From Trichobilharzia szidati (Eukaryota > Platyhelminthes > Trematoda > Strigeidida > Schistosomatidae), in assembly GCA_944472155.2 (NCBI GenBank), contig OX235279.1, positions 64,655,543-64,719,542 of the forward strand: a stretch of DNA of 64,000 nt, read 5' to 3'. Made by a program: the position numbers and the translations under genes. Shown piece after piece: positions 12,801 to 27,800 of the stretch; the stretch's first letter is position 1; each line of letters starts with the position of its first letter. The notes under the pieces are model-generated. The model was not told the DNA's origin. It saw only the letters and a list, made by a program, of their open reading frames with translations, and made no database searches.

Positions 12801-15800
12801 ATTTCAGCATTTAAAGAGAATTATCATTGTAAATCATCCACATATTATTCACTACTCAATGATACACTCAAAACTCAGGGATTCGATAACAGTTATATGA
12901 ATTTAACAAATATGAATAACAGAATTTTTATAGAGATTTGTCCTGATGTATCATCATTATCATCGTCATCATCAACAACGCAAACAGCATCCACATTTTC
13001 ACTCTCCCAGTTATCATCTGCAACCTCACAAGAGGCAAACAGGACTATTATCATTACCCAACCTGGATGTCAACGGGAAGTTGCTTTAGTTTACCTAATA
13101 CTACTTCTTGGTACAGTTTGGATTTCACTGCATCTTTTAAACTTTACTAAGACGTGAGTATTTACCTTTTTTGAGTTATTTAGCTGCATGCATAAATAAC
13201 CATCTAATGAACAAAATCTTTATTTCAGTTCATCTCTTATTCAAATACGAAAGTATTTATAAACAGGTCAACAGTTAATGTCTGTTTATTCATTGTTGCT
13301 AATTTGGTGACGTTCAGTAATGCTATCAAATGGTCCTGTGAAAGAAAAGATACTGGATTAATAAACTTTACATTTAATTACTTGCCAATGAACTTATTCT
13401 ACAGTCTGCGAATAGCTTATTTGGTTGTCAACTTTTAAATAAACCACATGTAAAACTTAATTTTATGAACAGCAGACTATTAGGCAAGATCGCTATCTTA
13501 CACCTATAATGAAGACAGAGGTTATACTTGGATAATCGACTAAAATTTTCAGTTTATAAAATGTAGAGTAGCTCAATAGGTTTTTATTTGCTGGTTTGAA
13601 ACTCAAGAAACTCAAGGCTATAAGTCTGTAAGATCACGACGAGATGATTTACCTTACATGGCAGCGAACTGAAAAATCAAACCTTTCTGGCTCATTAAGT
13701 TACATGATTAGTGACGAACTGATAGCCGATTCTTATACACTATTCAGTAATCATAAGTGGTATCGCTCTCGTTCGGAATTCATTTTGAGATAAATTAGTC
13801 GACAGCAAATTTACAAATGCAGCTTCCTAATGAGTGTCAACCAGCACCGGATATATTCAAAATATCAGCTTCTTTGATATCCATCGAAAGCATTCAGTTT
13901 CATGGAAAAATAACGCTTTCGATGTTTTAGACAAACAGATAAATTTTCTATGATAGTTTTCATGGCAATACAGTGGCTTTGACTAAAAGTTGCCGAACAG
14001 ATTTCCTAAAATAATAAATTGATGTTCACAGCTAATAAAACGTTTTTTATAATGAGACCATATTCTATGGTGGCACAGTGGTTAGGACTCTCGCCGACCA
14101 CGCACATGGTCCGGGGTTTGATCCCCTGCCGGCGCACACCCGATATCTATGGTCGGCCTGCAAAATTGGGCTACCGATATCACATGCTGAAAATTCCATA
14201 CTTGTACCAAAAATACGGTGTGGAATCAAGCTATAATAAATAAAAATAAATAAAATATATAATAAATGGGTGAGAAAACTCGCCGGTCCAGCTCTAGATA
14301 CAATTTATTAAAAGTATTGATACTCTACACAAGTCAGATTTTGAATGAGGGACATTAACAATGAGAGTGAGCAAAGGCACATAATCTGATGAGATTAGTT
14401 GTAAGACTTACCTACCTTTTGATATCTGATGATACTTAATGGCTGGTGGAAGCTCGACAAGCATGGCTGGATCTTATCTTGACCTATTCATTCAGAGTAA
14501 AGTCAGTAAATCATTCGGCAAGGATTTAACATGGGTCACTTTATTTTCTGTTGATTATGAATTATAATCATGAATTAAAGAACACTTAACACTTCTACCT
14601 CCAAAATAAACATCACCTACTTCGAATCAGACTCCCTAAACCTTTACGTTAGGTAAATTAGGTGTAAACAGTTCTTCCCTTTAAATTAATGTAACCATTT
14701 AATTTCACTAAGTATTCCACTATAAAAATCAGGCCGGTTTTCGGCTTTATACAGTATGTGGTATAACGTTCTAAAGGGTTTGTAGTTCACATATTGAACT
14801 ACAACCACAAGCTAAAAGGACGGTTTAGACACCTAAATGCTGAAAATGTCATTCTTGTTTGACTGCCAGACATTATTGTTATTTCAACCTTAATATTTCT
14901 GTAGCATAGTGAAGTGTATGAAAGAATTTCAGTTACCCACCTAATCATCATCTGTACATTTTGAAGTCTGCATCAATCAGAAGACCATCTTTATTTATTC
15001 AACACGCAACAATAGTTTGTCTTCATAAGTGTAGCTTTATTGGAAGCCTTCAAAGCATGTTCCGTTTAGCAACTGCTTTTGTGATTTCTTCTTAATTTGT
15101 TACACTTCCTGTGAGTTCAACATTGAGGAACCATTATATTACTTCCCAGACATAAATGCAACTGGTTATTTTATGCAAATGACTGAACATCTCAATTTTC
15201 AAACAGTTTTTTAAATGGTATAAGTCCTTGTAAATATATTATGAAACTGAAAACACCGTTGCTGACTATTTGCTTTTTCTTCAGTTATTACACACCACGC
15301 CTCAATTAGTTCGTCTTCTTAATTTAATGACACAAATGTCTGAAACCTTTCCTCAAATTTTTTACCGACTGGTGTAGTTCTCAACCAAATATTGTCACAA
15401 AATAGGCATCAAAGACACTAGTTAGGAAATCATTCCATCAGTAAGATTTTGCTCATGAGTGTTCAACTTAAATTGGGTATTAAGGTTTGCATTTTATATA
15501 GTCTTTAGGTACAACTTTCAGAGTATCTCTATTTTCAAACTTTCATTTCCAATCGATCATTCATCAATGCATCATTTTGAAATGAAATGGAATTAGAAGG
15601 AGTTCTAATTGTTAACCACAGCTTATTCGAACAGTTTCATTCTCGAAACGAATTTGATCATGCTAACGCACCTTTTGTATGCTGAATTGAGTAACCAACT
15701 TTATATAAATGAAAAGAGTTCAGTGAAGAGTTACTCTTTTCGGCGATATCATTCTCAAGCTGAATATTCACATTATTATAGTAAATTTACTTAGCAACAA

Positions 15801-18800
15801 GATGAATATTTCGAAAGACTTTTCATTAGAATTTTAAATTTTAGATAACATATTTCTTTAATAGGTTAGAAACTAAAATAATATTTAATAAGCAAGTCGA
15901 GTGACGTAATCTGTTTGACGGGGTTGATTAGAGCTTAACTAAAATTAAAACTTGACGAAAGTCAAGTAAACGACAGTGGTGGTAAGGAGTAGAAATTTAG
16001 TAAGAGGTGAGGGAAGAAAGCAAAACAAGCTATAAAAGACGAAACAAAAATTTCGTATTTGGTATTAAAATAGGTCAGGTCCACTGTAGATTCAGTGACT
16101 GAACAGACTTCATTTGTATGCGGAGCTCAGGATTTGACATGTGAACTACCATTGCTTCTGAGGTTTGAAGAAGTTTGATTCGTGCCCTTTTAGCAAGATC
16201 CCCATGTATTCTGCAAATGACTTTGAAGTTAGTTTGTGGGTTTGCTTGCTGTTTTGATTTGATCAGGTGTTCCAGAATAGATCTTTGGAGGATCTTTTTC
16301 TCCTTTGTAAAACCATGAGGGTAACTATTCGATGATACGTATGGATAGTAAACGCTGGATATGGCCGACACACGAACAGCCGAACTGGTACATGCACATT
16401 TCTTATAAAGTCTTTATGTTACTTAGGCGAGTTTACTTTGTATCTTATACTTCTAAATAGCAAAAAGTTAAATAAAATTCAAAACTTAGGTGACTTTATT
16501 ATCCTCCGCCTATAATGAATACAGATTACGACAAAATTAGCTCAAATAAACACTAACATGAATTCCACCTAAATTCTTCCTTCTAAGGCTTTTTCATAAT
16601 TCTGGCTATTTAACTTTAATTAGTGATCCAATTTGAAACATTGGCTACAAATCCACTTTTTCATTTTAAAATATCAGTAAATTGTCACCTGATAATTTTT
16701 CTGAGAGAATTATATGACTATATCAAACCTGTTTGAAATGATCTAAAATAATGCATAAGTTAATAATAGATGACACTAAGCCTTTCATATGAGAAAAAAA
16801 ACGGCGTCTGAAGGTTGATAAAATTAAGTTTAAAAAAGACTGTCTGACACTGTGTTGCAAACCACTGCTGTCAGAGATTTTCTAACTAAAAATAGCAACA
16901 ATCTTGACAAACCCACCATTGAAAATTCAGTTTATATGAGGAATGATTACTGAATGGTAGTCGATATGACGGTTTCGTGTTAAGCGTTGCTGTAAGTTTA
17001 CTAATTATGTGTGCATTATGAAAATCAAGCCGATCAATTCGGTGCTGCACTGTAGTGTATTGTAAAATGACATTGATTTCACAATAGTTGGCGTCTTCAG
17101 CATATCATTTTCATGACTAAAAGGAAACCCATATTCCTACCTTTATCTCAGCCTTTATTACTGAGCATAGAATGCAGTGACTTTCACATAGAGTAATCAA
17201 GTTAAATACATAATCTAAGCTTACAGCAGGTGAATACTGATAACACAACTTATCGATAAAGCCTGTGACTTAAAGTGGCATTTGTTTCACACTTGGAGGA
17301 AACATGAGTATTCATCAGGCTGCAGGAATACTGTACTGTTGGTCTGCAAGGTCATAAAGTTATATTTTGAGGCTGCAAAACGACTTAGTGATTGCTCCTG
17401 TTCCAAGACGTGTGTGTTATTAGGAAAGCGTATGTATATTAATAAAATTTAATGGCCTACGTTGAACCTGGAAATGGAAGATTCACTAGTCAACAATTCT
17501 TGGAGACTGAGTGTTTTATTCGGAATTTTAAATATATTGTGTTCGCCTGGTGAGTAATGCAAGCTAGAACATAGTGAATTTACCTTCAACACAAATTTAA
17601 TATTGTGAGTATCAACCCTGAAATACGTATTTCATGAAGCATTTCTCACACACTATTCCATAATTACATTTTCACAACCAAGAATTTATTCTGTATTCTC
17701 TCTTTTGCAAAATTACTTAACACTTCTACAACAATTATTCTCTGGTTTACATTTATCAAAATTTATTTTTTCAAAAGGCACTACAGTATTTGTTAGTATG
17801 TCAGCGTGAATAAATGAATCCCAAAAGGTATACAATAGACGGAAAATTCTAGTATGATGAACAACGATGGTACAGCTATACAATTACCTGATGATATTTT
17901 CACTTCGATCATGGCCAGTTTCTTAATTCTGTTCATAATTTTGGATATTTTAGCTGACAAACGCCCACATAAACCTGAACCTGTCAGACGAAACAAGTGA
18001 AAATTGGGCTTCCATCTTGACATGTTTTATAGTGAAATGGATAGATTTTCTTCACTCGTGTAATTTAGTATAGTTATGTATTTCTACATTTTACGTCTGA
18101 TAAAAATTTGATAATGAAACGCGTTGTATTATGTTGATATAAGTCTCTTCAAGATAAAAAAAAGCAGATACATAACAGCCTACATCACTAGTGGCTTCTG
18201 AAAAAAACACTCAGTCTGTCTTGATTGCACACAAGTAAGTAGATCTGATAACATACTTCTTCAAAAATATTCAGAAAGCACTGCACAGATGACCTACCTT
18301 AGTAACTTATCTTCAGTGTGCACTTAACTGATAATTAGGCATTCGATACCCGTGACTGATTAAATTCCTAAACTTTTCTCTTAAATTTTTGCAGCAAATT
18401 CAGTCTTCGGTGAGAATGGTTTCTGACGGTGGTGTATCACGAATTTTTGAAATAAAAAATCAGGCTAACAACCTAAATATTTTCACAGAATCATGTGTTT
18501 CACCTTGAATACGTATTATTGATCAGTGTCACATTACATATTTGATGGCAATAATTTTTCAACGGTTCTACTGGATTAGCAGTCTAGAGAGTGAAAATCG
18601 TCGTTTATAGACTGGCTATCGGTGACACTAAAATGAAATAGCCTATTCTGATTTATAACTTATGAGGATATTTCTGCACTCCAACAAATGTTTCCAAAAT
18701 TATAGTCCATCCTTCCAAACACATAAAGCTTTGTTTACTAATGAAAAGAGCAATGTTGAAAAATTGATATGCTAATTCAGGTACATTGTTTCACTCCAGC

Positions 18801-21800
18801 AGTGTTAGGTGGGAACAGCTGTATTTTCCTAACCATCTTTTGGGTGTTACTATCAATAAATTAATTATATCTATACAGTTATGTATACTAAAGTTATCCA
18901 AAGTGTTTTAGAACTGTTCTCGGGTGCAGAATATGTAACTTCAGGGGAAGAAGTCATTCAAAGTTTGACTTTACGTTATGGTGACTGCAAAATCTGTTCA
19001 GACCATATTTATGAAGATACAAATATTTATTATCACATTAAAGTCTACTAAATTTGTTGACACCTTAAGCAAGAAATGATGCTCTTATTAACAGACAAAG
19101 TGGAGTTCACAGTCGCTACACATAACATGGTGATTAAGCCGCATTTTATTATTGTAAGCAATGGCAACAACATATTAGAATCCACTAATTGACTATAGGA
19201 CTATTTCACTAAGCTTTTGTGTACGGTTTTTATTATTAGTCATTGCTCACACAGTTAGTTTTCAATTGCAACCAACACTAAATACTCTCCTGTCAAAAAT
19301 ACTCTTCTGGTTTATCTCAAACACAATACCGTAAACTGACTGACAAACAATTCTTCAATAATTTTAGCTTACACTCTGATAATTATATGCACTCCACTTT
19401 TGAAGTTATAATTTTTCTCATTTATGTATATCTGTATGTAAAATGCAAAGCCATAATACACATTGATTGATCAAAAAAGAAACAGTATGATTAGCCTTAG
19501 TTAACAGAGGAATAGTTTAAATGGAAAATTAAAAATAAACTGATAATAATTCATAAGGCTAGCTAAGGACATGTTTATTTAGTTACACTGTAAACAACAA
19601 GTTCTTAGTAAAATATGTATTTAAATAAATATGATTATTGTGTAAATTATACTTATATGCTTTTTGTTTCTATTTTCTAGCAGTTCGTTAGGGAAACTAA
19701 AATTCTCTTCTGTAGAATGAATAATAATATGAGATGAGTTGACTGCATTTAAGATTAATTTAAACTTTATTCCCCCTTGGGCTTTCATGGACTACCTGAT
19801 TTTGTTTAGTTAACACGACCATGCTTCACTTTCAAACAATACCATTTTAAGGGAAACCAGTGGTTAGTTACTGAAGGAGTGGGATCAGTATCCAGAGAAA
19901 AATGTCTTCCTAATAGCTGTGATACGGTAATTGGATAGAATCTCCATAAGGGTATTACCTCGCTTTTAGACACAGAAATAAAGGCCTTTCACCAGTTTAT
20001 GTTTGCAACTGTCGTAAGCTATGCTAGCTTTTATGATCTTTTCTGCTTATCCCTCTTCCTTTAAAATATTCCGTCGACTTATTTTTTGACACAATCTTCT
20101 TAGAAAATTTCTCCTTAGCTGAATGCTAATTGCCTGATCAAATTGCGCTTATCACCGAAGCTGTCTCTCAAAAACATGCTGCGAACAAGTGCAGCTACTG
20201 TTCAAGATGCCGAAAAAAACTAGAAATGTACTCTAGCTTTGAATGCGTTCAACTTACTTTAGTAGATAGAATGTTTAATGCGACTGAAAAAAATTCGAAT
20301 GCGAATACAACCAATTACCTCAAACATTTTAACTACACAGCAACAAGGAATTATCAAGGGGTGAATTTTCCAGGAAAGTTATACTCTTCAGAAATAGTCA
20401 ACAGACCAAAGCTATGGAAATATCCTGTTCATTATTTACTCTCCGTTGCACTGATAGTAACTAATCATTGAAGAAGGTCTTCAATTGCTCAATACCAACC
20501 ATTCATATCTGAGGTCAAATAAAGCAGACAGAATTATTATTTCTGAAACAGAGTAGAGGAATGAGTGTATACGAGTTTTTGAAATGCTAATTCAACTCAC
20601 TGCACTACAATAGACAACCCCATTTTTCTCGGTTTATTCTTATTTTGACATATTTTTTGCCATTTATTTGACAGACCATTTCTGACTGCTACAAAACGTG
20701 AAATGTTAACAGATTTTGCTCTGCCCATCGCAGTTATCACTATGTCGCTGGTTGGATCTTTTATCTTTGGTGACATCAAATGTAAGTCAGTTTAGCATAT
20801 AAATAAAAGGAATATAATTTATTCAATAGATATATCTACTGTCATGATATTGCTTAAAGTCAACTTAGTTTTTTAGATATGAGTGGAAATACCCATAGTT
20901 TCAAATACGTTTATATACTTAAGTCGCCCTGTTTTTGTAAGGATTTCACTACAAAGGCGTGAATGTAGATGATTTAATTTTAGTAAGTGTGGTAGAAAGG
21001 AATTTCGTATCCGTTAACTGACATAATGAAGCACATGCTGTGACGCAGTATATCATAAGAGATGAAACTTTCACATAGTTTGTTGTTCGTTTTCAGGATT
21101 TATATGAAATAAAGTTAAAGCTGAAAGTGGAGTGATGAACACTGAGCTTCAAAAAAGTATTTAGAAATGAGTACCACACTAGGATCACTAAATCATGCTT
21201 TATGCAGGCTTTACGTTTATTCATCTCCCATACCTCCCTTATAACATTTTGAAATTGTAATTATTCATTATATATTCACCCTTAAAGCAGTGCCTCCAAA
21301 ATACTATTACAGTAATTATTAAGTGTATCTGTGTTTCCCATTTCTTAATGCCATAAAGTAAAGGAATTTAAAGGACTATACAGTGTGTAAATATTCATTG
21401 TGGAAGGTGTACCTACAAAAAAATTATGAGGAAATTAGTTCAGAAGAGAAGTCTCAGCCCCATGATATGGGAACAGTTGTTCACAGTAAACATATTCACA
21501 TATTTATTGATTCTCTTTGTTGAAACTATGTGGGAACTTGACTCTTTCAAACTCATGTAAGTGTTATTAAGCATCACAGTGAAAGTTATTCAGTTAAGTC
21601 AGTTATTACAAAGCTATATTTTTTAAATTCTCTGTATGCATCTAATGTTATCACTCATTATTAATACTGTTATTATTACATCGTCTTATACTGTACTTGA
21701 AATTTCAGTGAAGAGTGACTTATATTTCTATTTAAATTCATCCTTAATCAGTTTATGTGATAATGGAAATTACTTTTGATGGTAATAGTTAGCGGTATCA

Positions 21801-24800
21801 AAATGAAGGTTAAACGACGTTCCTTTAGACAAAACAATAACATAATCTTGAAAATAAGACGCATTTATTCCTTACAAAATACAGAAAGACAAGAGACAGG
21901 ATCCCAGCAATACAGACAACCAAGAGATGGAACTAACAAATACGGTGGAGTTTGCAGTTTACTTGAATCTTATACATCATAACGTGCATAAAGCGTTTTA
22001 CGATGCACAATACTTTATTTGTTCATTCGATCTGAGGAAGTCGGTCCTTAGTTTAAGGAAAGAAGTCATTAAAATAAGCAACAACTAGAGCACCGTTTTT
22101 ATGACATATCCTTGTTCTCAGTCACCAAAAAATGGATGAAATCAGGTTTCAAATGAGTGATTTCCTCCATAAGTTTTTGTTAAAGAGAGACCGAACTCGC
22201 ACTATAAAACAATGCTACTTTATTTCCTGCCTGAATATCTGAAATACAGAAGTTTATAGATAGCTCCAGAAGAATCGTATGCGTCCATAAAAATTGCAAG
22301 AACAATATTTATTAATGTAGCCGAAAGTGATATTATTGTGAATAAAAGGTTGCCAGTATTTAATTTTTCATTTCAGATTGCAAATACTATATGTTTTGGA
22401 AACGTACATTATCACACACCGCAGACTTTTTCTATTTGCCCTCCTACCATTCTTCATTTCTCAAGTTTGAAACAAAGAAATATTGTAGAATTGAATATTG
22501 TAGATAGGCAATAAACAATAAAACAGAAATGACTATGGTGACAGCAACGACATTATCACTTAAAGTTAATATATACATCACAAAACACCTACACTAAATT
22601 TATAATAAAAGGAAGCCTAGCCTGAGATACCATCCAAAAGTCAATAGGTTTGTCAGTGAGGTGTCTGCATTATATAAATTTAAGTGTGAAATAGATTACT
22701 GTACTACCATTCAATTTTGTTATAATAGAGAAGATTTGTAGCTCAGGTGGCTGATTGCAGATGTCAAAGATATTGCCTAGTACAGTAATGCAAGCTTCGC
22801 AAATAAACCATCCAGCTCAGAGAACAAAACTACATCAAAATTCAATTTTGTGTTAATAGTATACAAACATTTATAAGTGTGTGTATAAATGTATCAGCTC
22901 TGTTTCCTCATATAATTAAAAAGCATATTTGTACGTAAATGAGAAAATATCTGGAAACGTCTTACATTAAATAGAAAATTTCAAAACTTAATAATAATGG
23001 AACACTAAACATCCTCATTCACTAAACAGGAAATACAAGAGAATGAAGTAGGTAATCTACTGATAAAGCTGACTTATTCATTATTGTTTGAAAATATGTA
23101 CAAAATTAATTGAAATTACTTAACTTACTCTGACTGCTATTTGAAAGACTCATTTTGCGTTCAAGAAACACTTCACTTCTGGATAATACAGACAGCATTT
23201 TGATAATAACTGATGATGACATCCAACAATGAATGACAAAAATTGTTTTCTTTAAATTTAAAATGACTATTTCACTACTGTCTTCCCTTAACTAATATGA
23301 AATCTGAGCTTCTGTTGAAAAACTATAATGTTCGAAAATCACATTTGTGTGAATGTATTTACTAGTTTTATACGACGAATTCAAATGATCAACTAGTGAT
23401 AGCTTCTATAATGTAGCCCATGAAACTTTCGTATAACAGGTTACGAAATATAAAATTAAGATAAAATAATTTGTAATCACTTCCTAACTAGGGGCATTTG
23501 TGTAACCAAAGTTCCCTGTTCTTAAGATATATTCATTATATAAGACACACCGAAATAAATATTCTGAAAGAGACACAAACCTCATACACAATAGGGTACG
23601 GTCGGAATTTTAAACTACGAAAACATTTATTACCCAGTAATAATTTAAAACAAGCAGTAAAAGCTAACAAAACTAGTTTTAGTGAATTCACTGAAGGTAC
23701 ATAGTTCTTCTCAGATGAATACTGTACCCACAATGTATATATATACTACAAGAAGTACAGAAGGAGATGTGTAACTAACAGATAAATCACAGTGAATCAG
23801 TCATCTGAAAACGAAAGGCGAAAATGTCATACACTCCATATCCAAATGAGTAGAGGGTCGAAAGGGTGTGAAACATTGAAGGTGGTTTACAGTTCATTTA
23901 AAACACTACACTAAACAATTAGGTACAAAAGGCGGGATAGTAATTACACCAGTCGACAAAGTTAAAGGTAATATCAGGTTAAATTCCGTGAGCACTATTT
24001 CTTTCTGTAAATTGGGACCGGGTTTATAGACCCTAATGACATAAGCCTCTGCCATGGGTCACTGAATTCCGCACCAAGTGACTGACTGGTTAACGAACTT
24101 GGTTTCGATGCCGAAAGGTCCTGAGTTCAGTTCTTCGTGGGGTGACGAATGCTGACTGCTAAACAGTCGGAAAATAGGACCAAACAGCCATCCAGTGCTC
24201 CCTGATTCTCAGTGATTTCTCCAGGTCATGTTACCGTGTGACACAATCTAACAATTGAAATTCAATAAGACTCTGCTATTCCTAACTTCTTTTCGTTCGC
24301 TTCTAATCCACTGACAGCTTTAATACCATTTTCGCAGTCCACTTGATGTTTTTTATCGAACTCTCTGGTATTTTAATCTCAGCTCTCTTCATGCATATTT
24401 GTGAATGCTCGATCATGCGTTGAGATATGCGCCTACCGTACCACATTTGTTACCATTTTAAATTATGCCTAACGGTATTATTGACCTCAACACTAAAACA
24501 GTGCGTTTTTATTAATATTTTGATATCACATGTATTGTTTTCTTGATTTAGATTTTGGTACATCTAATCTATCTTCTCCATAATTTATTCACAGTGAAGC
24601 CATTCGAAGTTCAGCCATCTGATTTTATTTTAAAAAAAGCTCCGTTAAATTCCTTAAGTTGGCCTGCAGTACTTGGATCTATTGGTATAGCGATTCCATT
24701 ATCATTATTATTTTATATGGAACAAAACATCGCCAGTGCTATTTTGAATTCCCCATCAAACCGGTGGGTGATATTTTTCGTCATTTTTTATGTGACTTTT

Positions 24801-27800
24801 TTAAACTTTTTATAAGATTTTGGTATTGTTTTTAACTCTCTAGTAGTCAGTGATGAAAACCATTCACCAATTTTTTTCAAACAGGCTATTTTTTATGGAA
24901 GTTACTACATAATCTCAAATAAACAGTAAGATGGGAATAGGGTTAGGTTGGTAGTGTGAAATTCTTTGTCACTAAGATATTGTTGCAAGCAGTAACGTCA
25001 TTAGTAGGTGTTTCAAGTTATTGCAGCATAGAGAGTAAGGAATTTCACAAATGAAAAACATTTGATTTCAGTTTATTAACTGAAAGCATGTGTATGAAAC
25101 ATATCCGGCCAACTTTAAAAGCATGTTGAAGCAATGATTTTTTATATATGTGTAACGGCAGAAGACAAAAGACTTCGTAACTGACTTTTTTATTAAGGAA
25201 AAGAACACCATATTTATACATGTTTAGCCACATTAAAGGTCGGCTGGGTCAGCGAAGAATAAACTATGCAGATTAGTCGTCGATTTGCTGAAAGTTAACC
25301 ATTGAGACGAAAAATCTTCTAATGAGATTGTTTCGTGACCACAGTGTAAAGTGAATCCAGATTTGAGGCATAAACACTACTAGTTCTGCAGCCAGTGACT
25401 CAAAATATTGTTTTCAATTTTGGCTGCTTCCTGTAAATCTGCGCCTATAAACTATTGCTAATTTTTGTTGGTAGTACACGCCACATACTTATTAACTCTT
25501 CTATACATCGTATCAGATTTCCAATTCGTAAAATTACAGAATTACACAATGCCTATTTCAGTTCGTCTAAGGGTGACCTCCATAAATGATGAATTTGCTG
25601 TTTCATTTGCTTAGCACTAGCTAGAGAGACTGAAAATATTCAGCCTGTTTTAGTGTACAAAACAATTTACAAGCTGCTGAATTGTCTTAAGAATGAGGGT
25701 ACCTGTGATCATGCAGGGCTCTAATTATAATAGCTTGGTCGGGGATTAATGTCATTCGGAAACTATGAGATTTATACTGTACGACCGAATGAAAACATTC
25801 TTCAGCATTCGACGTTGATACCTAGTCATTCTAAAAGCTCGAGACATTAGTTCACTTAAGATACTGAACATAAAGCATCAGGAGTAGATACAGCATATAT
25901 GTATATATACATGAGCACCTATGCTTAACTCACAAAATCATGACCGAAATAAAATTAGATTGAAGTTACTTAGTGGAACGTTATGAAGAAAGTCATTTAA
26001 ATCACGTATTTCGCCTTAGTGGCTGCAGGCCTTAAATCTAAAATAAATGAACATTCGAAGAACACAGCTTACTTAATCAGATCAATAACACAAGAGACTG
26101 TTTGCAAGAGGGTTTGAATTTGCATGATAAGAATCAGGAGTTCTCGGTAGCTAAATTCCTAAAAGGTTTAGAGGTAGTATAATAGATAGAAATACTTTTG
26201 ATAGATAGGTAGTGAAACCAGTTTGTCTTTACCACAAGCAAATATCAATAATTTATTTAGGGCTTCAAAAACGTGGTTGCTAAACTGATATACGACTTTA
26301 GAAAGGTTACGTCAGTATAGTTTTAAAAATCAGTCTAGACGTCATCCCCAGTGGTACTTGGTGTTAATGGATTTTGTATATTTTAAGTAAAGAATTTGTA
26401 ACAAGCATCCTCAAAGTCTCAAAAAGACACAAAGATAATCAAAATGAGCTCAAAGTATTTTACTAATAATAAGTGATAAACTCTAATATTACAGAAAAAA
26501 TTCATTTAGTTCTTTACTTCACTTGAAATTAATTTGATTTCTCAAATGAATAATTACAGTTGTATCGCGCAATGGATTTAAGTCATAAATGAAGTTTGCG
26601 GTATAATATTTTCAGACTTCATATTCTCCTCGTGATATAGAGAATAACAACTTAAATTACTAAATTGTACAAATTAGTGACTGTAGGTAAAAATCATTTC
26701 TAAAGCATATGTATATTGGACCGTCGTTGACACCTGCACTTTACCTGAAGCTACTTTAGACGACTATAGGTAAAATTAACAATAACAAATGCAAACGAAC
26801 ATTATTCAGATAACCATTAAAACCAAAGCAGTGTGTGCTTGCTACTTCTGTTGGAACTTTCTATCACAGCAACGACCATCAATTTAGCACTCAAGCATAT
26901 GTTCATACAAGTATAATATCTGGATCCAGTGGTTCAAAACTTTAACTTCTGTCCATTCATTATGCAACTTTACAAATAATTTACTACCCCTAGGAGTTCA
27001 CTGATTCGGCTGTTAGATAAATAAATGATAACATGGATACACCGCAGTAACGACAAATAGAAATCACTAACCACTGGAGCCATACAGATCGGTCTACTGA
27101 TGATTCTCTTGTTCTTTAGTTCAGTCTCTGATAGGATCATTGCTAAATATAACTGCAAAACTCCTAACTAGGATAAAGTAGTCCTCAGTTTTCCCTTCGC
27201 TTTCAACGGTTTTTTTGCTAGTGTCGGCCTGTGGCAAAATCATCAAGCTATGGAATCCAGAAAAAGGTCTACACTAGTATAGAATACTGAGTCTGAAAAT
27301 AAACATTTAATTCTTTGAATTACTATTACGCAAAACAAATAAGAGATGTGTTGAATACAACCCGTGAAGTAGCATAAAATTCTAATTAAGGCCTTATTTT
27401 CACCATGGTACTTATAGATGCACAACCTCACAAAACATTTCAAAATGTATACAGTTTACAAGAAACAATGGCTTTCACATCAAACCTCATGTATTTAAAA
27501 ATATTGAGGAAATTACAAAATTTACCCACTAAATCTAAAGCACATCTGAATATTTAAAATTTAAAATGACTGATCAGCACCTATTTTTATACTTCTGAAT
27601 TTCGTCTGTCGTTTTTCTCTAGTATCTAGTCTGTGTTTTGCAACTTTCAAAGTTAAGCTATCACATTTTTAACCACAGAGTTATAGAAATAATTCGTTTT
27701 ATAAAGGAAACAGAAATATTACGTAAGATATTGCACACAAATATCTGGAATGTGTCCTGCTATAAATAGTATAGCAGTAAGTTGAATGCCTGACTTGCAA

